DNA from: DATBLQ01 sp036555325
Lineage (GTDB): Bacteria > Pseudomonadota > Alphaproteobacteria > Rhizobiales > Aestuariivirgaceae
Length of the DNA stretch: 64,000 nt
Direction: 5' to 3'
NCBI GenBank assembly: GCA_036555325.1
Contig: DATBLQ010000028.1
Span: 62,001 to 126,000, forward strand
In this document: positions 33,982 to 43,782 of the stretch, one piece after another
Numbering within the stretch: position 1 is the first letter of the stretch
Layout of the letters: every line of letters begins with the position of its first letter
Program-made: the position numbers and the translations under genes
Notes under the pieces: generated by a model
What the model saw: the letters and a program-made list of their open reading frames with translations, nothing else
What the model was told of the DNA's origin: nothing
The model's database searches: none

Positions 33982-36900
33982 GTGGAACGCAGGGACAAGA
34001 CGCGGAACAGCGCTTGCATTTTGCCGTCCGCCGGTGCCCGTCAGATGACACCGCGCCACCGGCGCAGATGGCTTCTCGCCACGACCGCCATTGCGCTTGC
34101 CGGTTCGCTCGCCTTTTCATCCTCGGCCTGGACGTCCAACGAATGCGGAGATGCCAGCAGCGGCAGCGTCACCTGCACCGCGGCGAACAACCCCTATTCC
34201 GACGGCATCGCCTATGACCTCGTGAACGATCTGACCTTGATCTTGGCCCCCGGCGTCACGGTCACACCGGTCTCCGGCACCCCGTCCAGCATCAGCGGCG
34301 TGTCGGTTTCCTCCAATGGCTACGATATCGAAGTGCTGTCCTTAGACACCACGACTTATATCTCGATCAGCGGCGACCCAACTACCGGCGACAATGCAGA
34401 TGGCATTTACATCTCGGATGCAGCCTCGGCTACAGTCGAATGGGCCGGCTCCATCGCGACGGACGGCCGAGCTGCATATGGACTCTACATCTATGGAACC
34501 GCTGGCAATGCGACCGTCGATGTCTCGGGCACTATTGTCACGAAGCGCGTCTACTCTTCCGGCATCGCCGTGCAGGAGGTTGCCGGGGACACGGCCGTCG
34601 GTGTCTCCGGTTCAATCACCACCTACGACCGGTCCTATGGAGTTTTTATTCTCGATACCTACGGCACTGTCTTGGTCAGCGTCTCCGGCGATATCATCAC
34701 CGGAAAAAATTTCGCTCTCGCCCCAGCGAGGGGCAGTGCGGGCATAGAAATAGACGACACATCGTCATCCGTTGTGGCCACCCTCGATAGCGGCGGAACC
34801 ATAACGACCTACGGTGCCTCTGCATATGGCATCGGAATTCGGAGAACCGGTGTCGCGAGCGACGGCGACACTGACTATATAACCGTTGATGTCTCAGGCG
34901 ACATCACGACCCACGGCGACACCTCCCCGGCATCGACGTGCGTTCGAGCTTCGGCGATGCGATCGTAGATGTCTCAGGCGACATCACGACCCACGGCGAC
35001 ACCTCCCATGGCATCTACGTCCGTCGGACATATGGCAATGCAACCGTCGACGTCTCAGGTGACATTACGACGGGCGGGGGAAACGCATACGGACTCTACA
35101 TTTTTAAGACCTTCGGCGATGCGACCGTCGATGTCTCCGGCACCATTATAACGAAGGGCCAATTTGCCGCCGGCATCGGCGTGGCCGAGGTTGCCGGGAA
35201 CATGGCCGTCAGTGTCTCCGGTTCGATCACCACCTACGACGAGGCCTATGGAGTTTTTATTTCCAAGACCAGCGGCACTGTCTCGGTCAGCGTCTCCGGC
35301 GATATCGTCACCGGAAAGAATTTCTCTCTTGCTCCAGCGAGCACCGGCCGTGCGGGCATAGAAATAGACGGCACATGGTCATCCGTTGTGGCCACCCTCG
35401 ATAGCGGCGGAACCATAACGACCTACGGTGCCTCTGCACATGGCATCAGAATTTGGAGTACCGGTATCCAGAGCGACGGCGACACGGATTATGTGACCGT
35501 TGATGTTGCGGGTGACATCACGACCCATGGCAATAGCTCCCATGGCATCTTTGTCCGTAAGACTTACGGCGATGTCGGTATCGATGTGTCCGGCTCGGTT
35601 GCCGCCAATGGGGCTTCTGCGAATGCGATTTCTCTGCAGGACAACTATGGTGCCGTGAGTATCGACATCAGCGGCTCCGCTTATGGCGGCTCAGACACTG
35701 GCGCCGGCGTCAAGATCGCTGACGACGATGCGACCTCCACCATCATCTCTATAGCGATGGGCGGCAAGTTGGGCGCTGTGTCCGACAATGCCATTGTCAG
35801 CGCCGAGAGCAATCTCACTATCAACAACTCCGGCACCATCACCGGCATCGTCGACCTCGGCGATGGCGATGGCGATGACGCTTTCAACAACAATACCGGC
35901 GGCAAGTGGTATCTGCGCAATGCCAGCGACGATCCCGAGGCGGATTTCGGTGACGGCATGAGCGATCAGTTCAACAACTCCGGCCTGCTGAGCATGAAGA
36001 AGACCAACCCCTCAGGCACATGGACCGGCGTGCTTGGGAATCTCGAGATCTTCAACAACAATTCGGGCGGCGACATCGATTTGACCGACGGCATCGCCGG
36101 CGATCAGCTCACCATCTCCGGCACGTTCGTCTCCGACGGGGGTGCCCTCCATATGGATGCGGTGCTCGACGATGGAAGCTCGCCGCAGACGGATATCCTC
36201 CATCTCCAAACTGTCATGGGCACGAACGCCACCCTCGTCTATGTGCGGAACGCCGGTGGTCTCGGTGGTCTAACCAATGACAACCGAATCGTCCTTATCG
36301 ATGCCGCTACCGACAATTCAGACGGCGCAGCCTTCGACTTGGGCGAACGGGTGATTGCGGGGGCCTATGAGTACGACCTTCTCTACGAGAGCTCGTCGTG
36401 GTTCCTTCAATCCTCAGCGTTTGCCGAAGCGATCGACTATCCGGCGGTCCTCTCCGGCGCGCTTTTCTCTTTCAACGCCGATCTGTCCTCGCTGCATGAG
36501 CGCCTGAAAAAGCCGAAGCCCGCGCAAGAAGAAATCGAACCTGCCGCGTGGACCTATGCGAGCGCCTGGCGCCCGTGGGCGCAAATCTTCGCCGCCCGCC
36601 AGTCGATCGATGGCTCCGCCTCCTTCGACCAGTCGATCCTCAAGCTCAAGGCAGGCCTCGACCGCGAGGCCGATGCCGGTGGAGGCACCCTGCTCCTCGG
36701 CCTCTTCGCCGGCTATGGGCGCAATGACCAGGATTTCGAGACGACGACTTCCAGGGTCGACACCGAGGCCGCCTTGGCCGGTGCCTATGCCGGATACAGC
36801 CAAGGCCGCGTCTATGGCGAGGCGCTCCTCAAATATGAGCATCAATGGTCTGAGTTCAGCGGTGCCGCCGCGGATGAAGCCCCCTTCGCCGTCGATCTCT

Positions 36901-37325
36901 TAGGTGGCTCGCTCGAAGCCGGGGTGCGTTTGCCCCTTGGTGTCGTCGCCCTTATCCCCCATGCCCGTTTGAGCTATGCCCATGCCTGGGCAGGCTCTTT
37001 CGAGGATAGCTCCGGCGTCACCATCGACCTCTCCAACACCGACAGCCTGCGCGGCGAGATCGCCGCCCGCTTCGAGAACAACATCCTAAGTGGCGGCCTC
37101 ATCGCCCTCGATGCCGGTCTGCGCCATGAGTTCCTGGGTGAGCAGCAGGCGGAGGTCTCTGGCCTCACCTTCTCCCATGAGCTTCCCGGCACCTCGGGCT
37201 TCATCGCCGCCGCCCTCAACCTGATGCTCGATGACACTGTTTCCTTCACCTTCCGCGGGGAAGCCGCCGGAAACTCGCAAAGCAGCGAACTCAACGGCTC
37301 CGTGAGCTTCGACATCAAACTCTGA
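33982..37325 (+). pseudogene. Autotransporter adhesin with a one-base frameshift
   Basis: Large type V secreted protein split in two frames. Frame 1 (GTG 33982, or ATG 34045, to TAG 34966-34968) encodes a basic start, signal sequence (RRRWLLATTAIALAGSLAFS) and the first passenger part. The rest, up to 37325, is in the next frame. Joined, it is about 1,110 residues: a beta-helix passenger with repeated VDVSGDITTHGDTSHGI-type units, then from about 36550 a C-terminal beta-barrel (WTYASAWRPWAQIFAARQ). It ends in Leu rather than the usual Phe/Trp. The GTG at 33982 has GGGGG at good spacing. The break could be a true mutation, an expression switch or a sequence error. Function would be surface adhesion; the ligand is unknown. 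Confidence 0.85.
34480..35535 (+). repeat. Internal duplication in the autotransporter passenger
   Basis: The coding segment starting near 34480 recurs near 35091, an offset of 611-614 bases. Both copies read YGLYI...NATVDVSGTI / DATVDVSGTI, then AGIEID, then VVATLDSGGTITTYGASA, the last being essentially identical in DNA (34775 and 35389 onward). Between them is a smaller set of 81-base (27-residue) units, one of which is 80 bases long and breaks the frame. Confidence 0.8.
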
Positions 37326-37370
37326 GCTGACGTCATGGCCCGCTTCGGGCACCCTTCCCACCTCTCAGAA

Positions 37371-37415
37371 CGTCATGGCCGTCCCCGGACTTGATCCGGG
37401 GATCAATCCGGCCAT
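37371..37415. repeat. CGTCAT...CTTGA palindromic element
   Basis: CGTCATGGCC followed by stem TCCCCGGA, loop CTTGA, stem TCCGGGGA (37382-37402) and closed by GGCCAT. Same edge and same CTTGA loop as the elements at 33723-33798. A smaller GCCCG-CTT-CGGGC hairpin lies just before it (37338-37350), also next to a CGTCAT. Confidence 0.7.
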
Positions 37416-37438
37416 CTTTTCTCACGCGGATGCAAGAG

Positions 37439-37479
37439 ATGCCCGGATCGCGCCGCTGGCGCGGCGGTCCGGGCATGAC
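37439..37479. repeat. Palindromic element in inverted orientation
   Basis: Outer stem ATGCCCGGA / TCCGGGCAT, inner stem GCGCC-GCT-GGCGC, ending in GACG. It reads as the inverted partner of the element at 37371, reproducing the paired layout found upstream of the autotransporter gene. Confidence 0.65.
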
Positions 37480-37505
37480 GAGTTTGTACGGAAGGCGTCC
37501 GGCTT

Positions 37506-37526
37506 CCCTCCCCACAAGGGGGAGGG
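37506..37526. repeat. CCCTCCCC hairpin element
   Basis: CCCTCCCC-ACAA-GGGGGAGGG, a near-perfect inverted repeat. Stems of this kind are frequent dispersed intergenic repeats in Rhizobiales genomes. No downstream T-run, so a terminator is unlikely. Confidence 0.55.
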
Positions 37527-37584
37527 ATGCATAGCGACGCCACCTTCTCCTCGGATGACGAATGATGGCCGCGCACTGTCAAAC

Positions 37585-37600
37585 TTGACTTGCGAGTCAA
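37585..37600. promoter_or_regulatory. Operator-like inverted repeat upstream of mdh
   Basis: TTGACT-TGCG-AGTCAA is a perfect 6-bp inverted repeat about 135 bases ahead of mdh. Its symmetry and its place in the presumed promoter region of the mdh-suc operon suggest a regulator site. The regulator is unknown. Confidence 0.3.
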
Positions 37601-37735
37601 CATTTTGCCTCGCAATCGCCCGGGTATGTTCTTGCGAGAGCGAGTTCGTTGCGTTAAACGGTATTTCCCAAAGTCAATTGACGTTTGCGGCAACTTTTGA
37701 CTTATTCACCCGTGCCGCGCTTCGTAGGAGGGGGT

Positions 37736-38701
37736 ATGGCCCGAAAACGGATCGGCTTGGTCGGGGGCGGGATGATCGGCGGGACGCTGGCGCAGCTCAT
37801 CGGGCTCAAGGATTTGGGGGATGTGGTGCTTTTCGACATCCTCGAAGGCATGCCCCAAGGCAAATCCCTGGACATTGCCCAGTGCTCGCCGGTTGAAGGG
37901 TTCGACGCAAAATTCATTGGAACCAACCGATATGAGTCGCTCAAAGGGTGCGATGTCATCATCGTCACGGCGGGGGTGCCGCGGAAACCGGGGATGAGCC
38001 GGGACGATCTGCTCGAGATCAATCTCAAGGTGATGAGCCAAGTCGGCGCCGGCATCCGAAAATACGCCCAGGACTCCTTTCTGATCTGCATCACGAACCC
38101 TCTCGATGTCATGGTGTGGGCGCTGCAAAAATATTCCGGCGTGCCGTTCAACAAAGTCGTGGGAATGGCGGGCGTGCTCGATTCGGCCAGGTTTCGCTAT
38201 TTTCTTGCAGACGAGCTGAAGGTGTCGGTGGAGGATGTCTCGGCCTTCGTGCTTGGCGGCCATGGCGACACGATGGTGCCGCTCGTCCGCTATTCAACGG
38301 TTGCGGGAATTCCTATTCCCGATCTCATCGCGATGAAATGGACGACGCAGAAGAGGATCGACGAAATCGTCCAGCGCACGCGTGAGGGCGGCGCCGAAAT
38401 TGTGGGACTGTTGAAGAGCGGCTCGGCATATTTTGCGCCGGCTTCCTCGGCGATTGCCATGGCCGAGAGTTATCTGAAGGACAAGAAGCGGGTGCTTCCC
38501 TGCGCGGCCCGGCTCACCGGGCAATATGGCGTCGATAATCTCTATGTCGGCGTGCCGGTGGTCATCGGAGAGAACGGGGTTGAGCGCATCGTCGAGATCA
38601 GGCTGGAGGGAGAAGAGAAATCGCAGTTCAAGAATTCGGTGAAAGCCGTCCAAGGACTGATGGAAGCGGCAAAGAAAATCGCTCCGGATCTCGCCAACTG
38701 A
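37736..38701 (+). CDS. mdh: Malate dehydrogenase
   Basis: Oxidises malate to oxaloacetate with NAD. The 321-residue lactate-dehydrogenase-like MDH shows the nucleotide-binding RIGLVGGGMIGGTLAQL, the arginine loop GVPRKPGMSRDDLL and the catalytic histidine in LGGHGDTMVPL. The ATG at 37736 has AGGAGG upstream. First gene of the TCA operon; sucC starts 37 bases after its stop. Confidence 0.96.
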   Translation: MARKRIGLVGGGMIGGTLAQLIGLKDLGDVVLFDILEGMPQGKSLDIAQCSPVEGFDAKFIGTNRYESLKGCDVIIVTAGVPRKPGMSRDDLLEINLKVMSQVGAGIRKYAQDSFLICITNPLDVMVWALQKYSGVPFNKVVGMAGVLDSARFRYFLADELKVSVEDVSAFVLGGHGDTMVPLVRYSTVAGIPIPDLIAMKWTTQKRIDEIVQRTREGGAEIVGLLKSGSAYFAPASSAIAMAESYLKDKKRVLPCAARLTGQYGVDNLYVGVPVVIGENGVERIVEIRLEGEEKSQFKNSVKAVQGLMEAAKKIAPDLAN

Positions 38702-38738
38702 TCATCGAATTTCGGTAGCCGACAAGGGCGTTCAGTAG

Positions 38739-39905
38739 ATGAATATCCACGAGTATCAAGCCAAGGCGGTGCTCCGGGAATTCGGCGTGACAGTCCCCGA
38801 TGGGAAGGCTGCCTTTAGCGCGGAAGAGGCGGTCAAGGTTGCGGAGGCGCTTGGCACGCCGCCCTGGGTCGTCAAGGCGCAGATCCACGCAGGCGGACGC
38901 GGCAAGGCCGGTGGCATCAAAGTTGCGCGTTCGATAGAGGAGCTTCGTGAGCATGCACGGCGCATGCTGGGCATGAAGCTCGTAACCAAGCAAACCGGAC
39001 CGCCAGGGAAGGTTGTGAACCGGCTTTATGTCGAGAAGGGTGTGGAGATCGAGCGCGAGCTCTATCTGTCGGCGCTGGTGGACAGGAGAAGCTCGCGCAT
39101 CACGTTCATCGGATCGACGGAAGGAGGAATGGACATCGAGGAGGTGGCGCAAAAAACGCCGGAAAAGATCATTACCGTGCATGTCGATCCGGCGGTAGGC
39201 ATCAGCGGTTATGTCGGCCGACGCCTGGCGCAGGCGTTGAAGCTCGAAGGCGATGAGGTCAAAGCTTGCGTGAAGCTCACGGGGCAGCTCTACCAGGCAT
39301 TCCTAGCCAAAGACATGAGCCTGCTCGAAATCAATCCGCTGATCGTGACCAAAGGCAATCTGCTGTGCCTCGATGCAAAGGTGAATTTCGACGACAACGC
39401 GCTCGAACGACATCCGGACATTCTGCAGCTGCGTGATGAAAGCGAGGAGGACCCGAAGGAAATCGAGGCGCACAAGCATGGTCTTTCCTACGTGGCGCTG
39501 GAGGGCACGATCGGATGCATGGTGAACGGCGCAGGGCTTGCCATGGCGACCATGGACATCATCAAGCTCTATGGCGCCGAACCGGCGAACTTCCTCGACG
39601 TCGGGGGCGGGGCATCGAAGGAAAAGGTTAGCGCCGCCTTCAAGATCATTACCGCCGATGAACGCGTGAGGGGCATTCTGGTCAATATTTTCGGCGGCAT
39701 CATGCGCTGCGATACCATTGCCGAGGGTGTGCTGGCGGCGGTGGAGGAGGTAGGGCTCACGGTGCCACTGGTCGTGCGGCTGGAGGGGACCAACGCAGAG
39801 CTCGGCCGAAAAATGCTCGACCGATCGGGGCTGAACGTCACGGCGGCGGTCGATCTTGACGATGCAGCCAGGAAGATCGTCGCGGCGGTCAAGAAAGCAG
39901 CATAA
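38739..39905 (+). CDS. sucC: Succinyl-CoA synthetase beta subunit
   Basis: ATP-grasp subunit of succinate-CoA ligase, 388 residues. Begins MNIHEYQAKAVLREFGV; KAQIHAGGRGKAGG forms part of the nucleotide site and NIFGGIMRCDTIAEG lies at the subunit contact. Its TAA overlaps the sucD ATG by one base, coupling equal production of both subunits. Confidence 0.97.
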   Translation: MNIHEYQAKAVLREFGVTVPDGKAAFSAEEAVKVAEALGTPPWVVKAQIHAGGRGKAGGIKVARSIEELREHARRMLGMKLVTKQTGPPGKVVNRLYVEKGVEIERELYLSALVDRRSSRITFIGSTEGGMDIEEVAQKTPEKIITVHVDPAVGISGYVGRRLAQALKLEGDEVKACVKLTGQLYQAFLAKDMSLLEINPLIVTKGNLLCLDAKVNFDDNALERHPDILQLRDESEEDPKEIEAHKHGLSYVALEGTIGCMVNGAGLAMATMDIIKLYGAEPANFLDVGGGASKEKVSAAFKIITADERVRGILVNIFGGIMRCDTIAEGVLAAVEEVGLTVPLVVRLEGTNAELGRKMLDRSGLNVTAAVDLDDAARKIVAAVKKAA

Positions 39906-40789
39906 TGGCAATCCTGGTCGACAAGAAAACACGCGTCATCTGCCAGGGGATAACGGGAGCGCAGGGGTCGTTCCACACTGAACAGGCAATGGCCTACGGC
40001 ACGCAAATGGTGGGCGGAGTTACGCCAGGAAAGGGAGGAACAAAACATCTTGGATTGCCGGTGTTCAACACAGTTTGCGAGGCGCGAGAGGCTACGGGGG
40101 CGCACGCGAGCGTGATCTACGTGCCGCCTGCCTTCGCGGCGGACGCCATTCTCGAATCCATCGATGCCAAAATTCCGCTTAGCGTGTGCATCACGGAGGG
40201 CATTCCGGTTCTCGACATGGTGAAGGTGAAACGAGCACTAGAGGGTTCGGCCACGCGGCTCATCGGCCCGAACTGTCCCGGCGTTTTGACGCCCGCTGAG
40301 TGCAAGATCGGCATCATGCCGGGCAATATCTTCAAGAAAGGATCGGTCGGGATTGTTTCACGCTCCGGAACGCTTACCTATGAGGCAGTGTTCCAGACGA
40401 CACAAATCGGCCTTGGTCAAACGACGGCGGTCGGAATTGGCGGCGATCCGGTGAAGGGACTGGAGTTTATCGAAGTCCTGGAGATGTTCCTCGCCGATGA
40501 GAAGACCAAGTCAATCATCATGATCGGAGAAATCGGGGGCACGGCGGAAGAAGAGGCCGCCGATTTCATTCGCAAATCGAAGCGCAAGAAACCGATGGCG
40601 GCGTTCATTGCCGGGCGCACAGCGCCGCCGGGGCGACGCATGGGCCATGCCGGGGCGATCATCGCCGGCGGCAAGGGAGATGCGCAATCTAAAATCGAAG
40701 CGCTGAAACGGGCGGGCATCAAGGTATCGGAATCGCCCGCCAAGCTGGGGGAGACGCTGCAAAAGGCACTTTCCGGCAGAAAGCGGTGA
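39905..40789 (+). CDS. sucD: Succinyl-CoA synthetase alpha subunit
   Basis: CoA-binding subunit, 294 residues, with the Rossmann start TRVICQGITGAQGSFHTEQA and the phosphorylated histidine in GHAGAIIAGGKG near residue 245. Starts within the sucC stop codon and is followed by sucA after nine bases. Confidence 0.97.
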   Translation: MAILVDKKTRVICQGITGAQGSFHTEQAMAYGTQMVGGVTPGKGGTKHLGLPVFNTVCEAREATGAHASVIYVPPAFAADAILESIDAKIPLSVCITEGIPVLDMVKVKRALEGSATRLIGPNCPGVLTPAECKIGIMPGNIFKKGSVGIVSRSGTLTYEAVFQTTQIGLGQTTAVGIGGDPVKGLEFIEVLEMFLADEKTKSIIMIGEIGGTAEEEAADFIRKSKRKKPMAAFIAGRTAPPGRRMGHAGAIIAGGKGDAQSKIEALKRAGIKVSESPAKLGETLQKALSGRKR

Positions 40790-40798
40790 GGAGATAGG

Positions 40799-43780
40799 AT
40801 GGCCAAGACTGATCTCAACGCTCAATTCGAGAAGACCTCGTTTTTGTGGGGCGGAAACGCACAGTTTATCGAGCAGCTGTATGCCCATTACCTCGATGAT
40901 CCAGAATCGGTCGATCCGCAATGGCGCGACTTCTTCCGCGGCCTGGGCGAGGACGATGCGCAGGCCCAGAAGTCGATAAGAGGCGCATCGTGGGAGGCGA
41001 AGGACTGGCGGCAGTCAGGCAACGGCGAGCTGATCGCGGCGGTTGACGGGAACTGGCTCGAGGAGCCCGCCTATCGCGTGACTGCATCGCGCATCGAAAC
41101 GAGGGCGCAGGAGCGCGGCGATACGCTGACGAGTGCCGAGGTGCGGCGGGCGACGCTCGATTCGATCCGGGCGCTCATGCTTATCCGAGCGTACCGCATG
41201 CGTGGCCATCTCGCCGCCGACCTGGACCCGCTCAAGCTCAGGAAGCCCGAGCCGCAACCCGAACTCGATCCGGCAACCTACGGCTTCGGGCCGCAGGATC
41301 TCGACCGTCCGGTGTTCATCGACAATGTGCTGGGCCTCGAATCCGCAACGATGCGGCAAATCCTGGAAATCCTGAGGCGGACCTATTGTTCGACCCTCGG
41401 GGTCGAGTTCATGCACATATCCGATCCGCAGCAGAAGGGATGGATTCAGGAGAGGATCGAAGGCGCCGACAAGTCCATCTCGTTCACGCCGGAAGGCAAG
41501 AGGGCCATCCTCAACAAGCTCATCGAGACGGAAGGGTTCGAACAGTTCCTCAACGTGAAATATACCGGCACCAAACGGTTCGGACTCGACGGGGGGGAAG
41601 CGATGGTGCCGGCGCTCGAACAAATCATCAAGCGCGGGGGTGCGCTGGGGGTGAAAGAAATCGTGTTCGGCATGGCGCACCGCGGCAGGCTCAACGTGCT
41701 TGCCAACGTAATGGGCAAATCCTTCAGCGCCATCTTCCACGAGTTCAAGGGCGGTTCGGTCAATCCGGAAGACGTCGAAGGTTCAGGCGATGTCAAGTAT
41801 CACCTGGGCACCTCGTCGGACCGCGAGTTCGACGGCAACCGCGTGCATCTGTCGCTCACTGCAAACCCCTCGCATCTTGAAATCGTCGACCCGGTGGTGT
41901 TGGGCAAGGCGCGCGCCAAGCAAGACCAGCGAGACGATGAAAAGCGGATTAGCGTGATGCCGCTGCTCATCCATGGCGATGCGGCGTTTGCCGGTCAGGG
42001 TGTCGTGGCGGAATGCTTTGGGCTGTCGGGGCTGAGAGGGCACCGTTCCGGCGGATCGGTGCATTTCATCGTGAACAATCAGATAGGTTTCACGACCAGC
42101 CCCATCTATGCGCGCTCCTCGCCCTATCCGAGCGATGTGGCAAAGATGATCGAAGCGCCGATTTTTCATGCCAACGGCGATGATCCGGAGGCGGTCGTCT
42201 ATGCGGCGAAGATTGCGACCGAGTTTCGGCAGAAATTCCGCAAACCGGTCGTGATCGACATGTTCTGCTACCGCCGCTTCGGCCACAACGAAACGGATGA
42301 GCCGGCCTTCACTCAGCCGATCATGTACAAGAAAATCGCTCAGCATCCGACGGTGGTGGAGGTCTATTCAAAACGACTCGAGCAGGAAGGCGTGGTGTCG
42401 GCGGCGGAAGCGGAAGCCATGAAAGCTTCATACCGCAAGCGGTTGGATGAGAATTTCTCCGCTTCGGAAAGTTTCCGGCCGAACAAGGCGGATTGGCTCG
42501 ACGGGCGTTGGGCGCATCTTAAGGCGACGCGGCTCGATGACGATCCGCGGCGCGGCACGACGGGAGTGGCGCTGGCGCGGCTAAAAGATATTGGACTCAA
42601 AGCGACCAAGGTGCCGAAGACTTTCAGACTGCACCGAACGCTGCAGCGCATCCTCGACAACCGCCGCAAAATGATCGAGGAAGAGCAAGGCATCGACTGG
42701 TCGATGGCGGAGGCCCTGGCCTTCGGCACACTGCTCACCGACGGATTCAAGGTGCGGCTTTCAGGCCAGGACGTGCAGCGCGGCACCTTTTCACAACGGC
42801 ACGCGGTGCTGATCGACCAGGAAACGGATAAGCGTTACACCCCACTTAACCATATGGTGCGCGACCAGAAGGTAAAACTGGAAGTGATCAACTCGATGCT
42901 GTCGGAAGAGGCGGTGCTCGGGTTCGAATATGGATACAGCCTGGCAGAACCCAATGCGCTGGTCTTGTGGGAAGCGCAGTTCGGCGACTTCGCCAATGGC
43001 GCCCAGGTGGTGGTCGATCAGTTCATTTCCTCGGGCGAGCGAAAGTGGCTCAGGATGTCGGGTCTCGTCATGCTTTTGCCGCATGGTTACGAGGGACAGG
43101 GCCCGGAACATTCATCAGCGCGGCTTGAGCGCTATCTGCAGCTGTGCGCAGAAGACAATATGCAGGTTGCCAACTGTACGACGCCGGCTAACTATTTCCA
43201 CATCCTGCGCCGCCAACTGCTGCGCGACTTCCGCAAGCCCCTGGTGCTGATGACGCCCAAATCGCTGCTGCGGCACAAACGCGCGATGTCGCAGCTTAAG
43301 GAAATGGCCGAAGGAACGACGTTTCACCGCGTTCTCTACGACGACGCGCAAATGCTCGACGATGCCGAAATCAAGCTTGTGGCCGACGAAAAAATCCGGC
43401 GCCTCGTCCTATGCAGCGGCAAGGTCTACTATGATCTGTACGAGGAGCGTATCAGGCGCGGCATCAAAGATATCTATCTTATGAGGTTGGAGCAGCTCTA
43501 TCCGTTTCCACACAAGACGATGGTGTCGGAACTTGCGCGGTTTCCAGCGGCAGACGTGGTGTGGTGTCAGGAAGAGCCGCAGAACATGGGAGCATGGACG
43601 TTCGTAGAGCCGAATATCGAGTGGGCGCTCGGGTATATCGACGCCAAGGTCAAGCGCGTAGCCTATGCAGGACGGCCCTCAGCGGCATCGACTGCATCGG
43701 GGCTCATGAGTCGGCACCAGCAGGAGCTCAAGGCTCTGCTGGAGGACGCCTTTGCGGGCGGCAAGGCGGGAGGCCACTGA
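40799..43780 (+). CDS. sucA: 2-oxoglutarate dehydrogenase E1 component
   Basis: Thiamine-diphosphate decarboxylase of the 2-oxoglutarate dehydrogenase complex. At 993 residues it is of normal alphaproteobacterial length. I see the N-terminal FLWGGNAQFIEQLYAHYLDD that binds the E2 core, the TPP-binding segment GDAAFAGQGVVAECFGLS...NNQIGFTT, and HGYEGQGPEHSSARLERYLQ in the C-terminal half. GGAG precedes its ATG. sucB begins two bases after the stop. Confidence 0.97.
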   Translation: MAKTDLNAQFEKTSFLWGGNAQFIEQLYAHYLDDPESVDPQWRDFFRGLGEDDAQAQKSIRGASWEAKDWRQSGNGELIAAVDGNWLEEPAYRVTASRIETRAQERGDTLTSAEVRRATLDSIRALMLIRAYRMRGHLAADLDPLKLRKPEPQPELDPATYGFGPQDLDRPVFIDNVLGLESATMRQILEILRRTYCSTLGVEFMHISDPQQKGWIQERIEGADKSISFTPEGKRAILNKLIETEGFEQFLNVKYTGTKRFGLDGGEAMVPALEQIIKRGGALGVKEIVFGMAHRGRLNVLANVMGKSFSAIFHEFKGGSVNPEDVEGSGDVKYHLGTSSDREFDGNRVHLSLTANPSHLEIVDPVVLGKARAKQDQRDDEKRISVMPLLIHGDAAFAGQGVVAECFGLSGLRGHRSGGSVHFIVNNQIGFTTSPIYARSSPYPSDVAKMIEAPIFHANGDDPEAVVYAAKIATEFRQKFRKPVVIDMFCYRRFGHNETDEPAFTQPIMYKKIAQHPTVVEVYSKRLEQEGVVSAAEAEAMKASYRKRLDENFSASESFRPNKADWLDGRWAHLKATRLDDDPRRGTTGVALARLKDIGLKATKVPKTFRLHRTLQRILDNRRKMIEEEQGIDWSMAEALAFGTLLTDGFKVRLSGQDVQRGTFSQRHAVLIDQETDKRYTPLNHMVRDQKVKLEVINSMLSEEAVLGFEYGYSLAEPNALVLWEAQFGDFANGAQVVVDQFISSGERKWLRMSGLVMLLPHGYEGQGPEHSSARLERYLQLCAEDNMQVANCTTPANYFHILRRQLLRDFRKPLVLMTPKSLLRHKRAMSQLKEMAEGTTFHRVLYDDAQMLDDAEIKLVADEKIRRLVLCSGKVYYDLYEERIRRGIKDIYLMRLEQLYPFPHKTMVSELARFPAADVVWCQEEPQNMGAWTFVEPNIEWALGYIDAKVKRVAYAGRPSAASTASGLMSRHQQELKALLEDAFAGGKAGGH

Positions 43781-43782
43781 CA

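Larger units (their letters stand above)
37326..37735. other. Intergenic region between autotransporter gene and mdh
   Basis: A 410-base stretch with no supportable gene. The left part holds palindromic repeats (37338-37526, listed separately). The right part (37560-37735) is repeat-free and should contain the promoter of the mdh-suc operon. A TTGACG at 37678-37683 could be a -35 box, but the matching -10 is weak. AGGAGG sits just before the mdh ATG. Confidence 0.6.

Noticed and set aside
34938..37325. Separate gene starting with ATG at 34938
   Set aside because: The ATG falls within a passenger repeat and there is no signal peptide or ribosome-binding site; it is the downstream part of the frameshifted autotransporter.
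37338..37350. GCCCG-CTT-CGGGC hairpin as terminator of the autotransporter gene
   Set aside because: No T-run follows and it sits in a field of repeat-derived palindromes.
33662..37526. Insertion sequence or transposon carrying the autotransporter
   Set aside because: No transposase, target-site duplication or long terminal inverted repeats are visible; only short palindromic repeats flank it.
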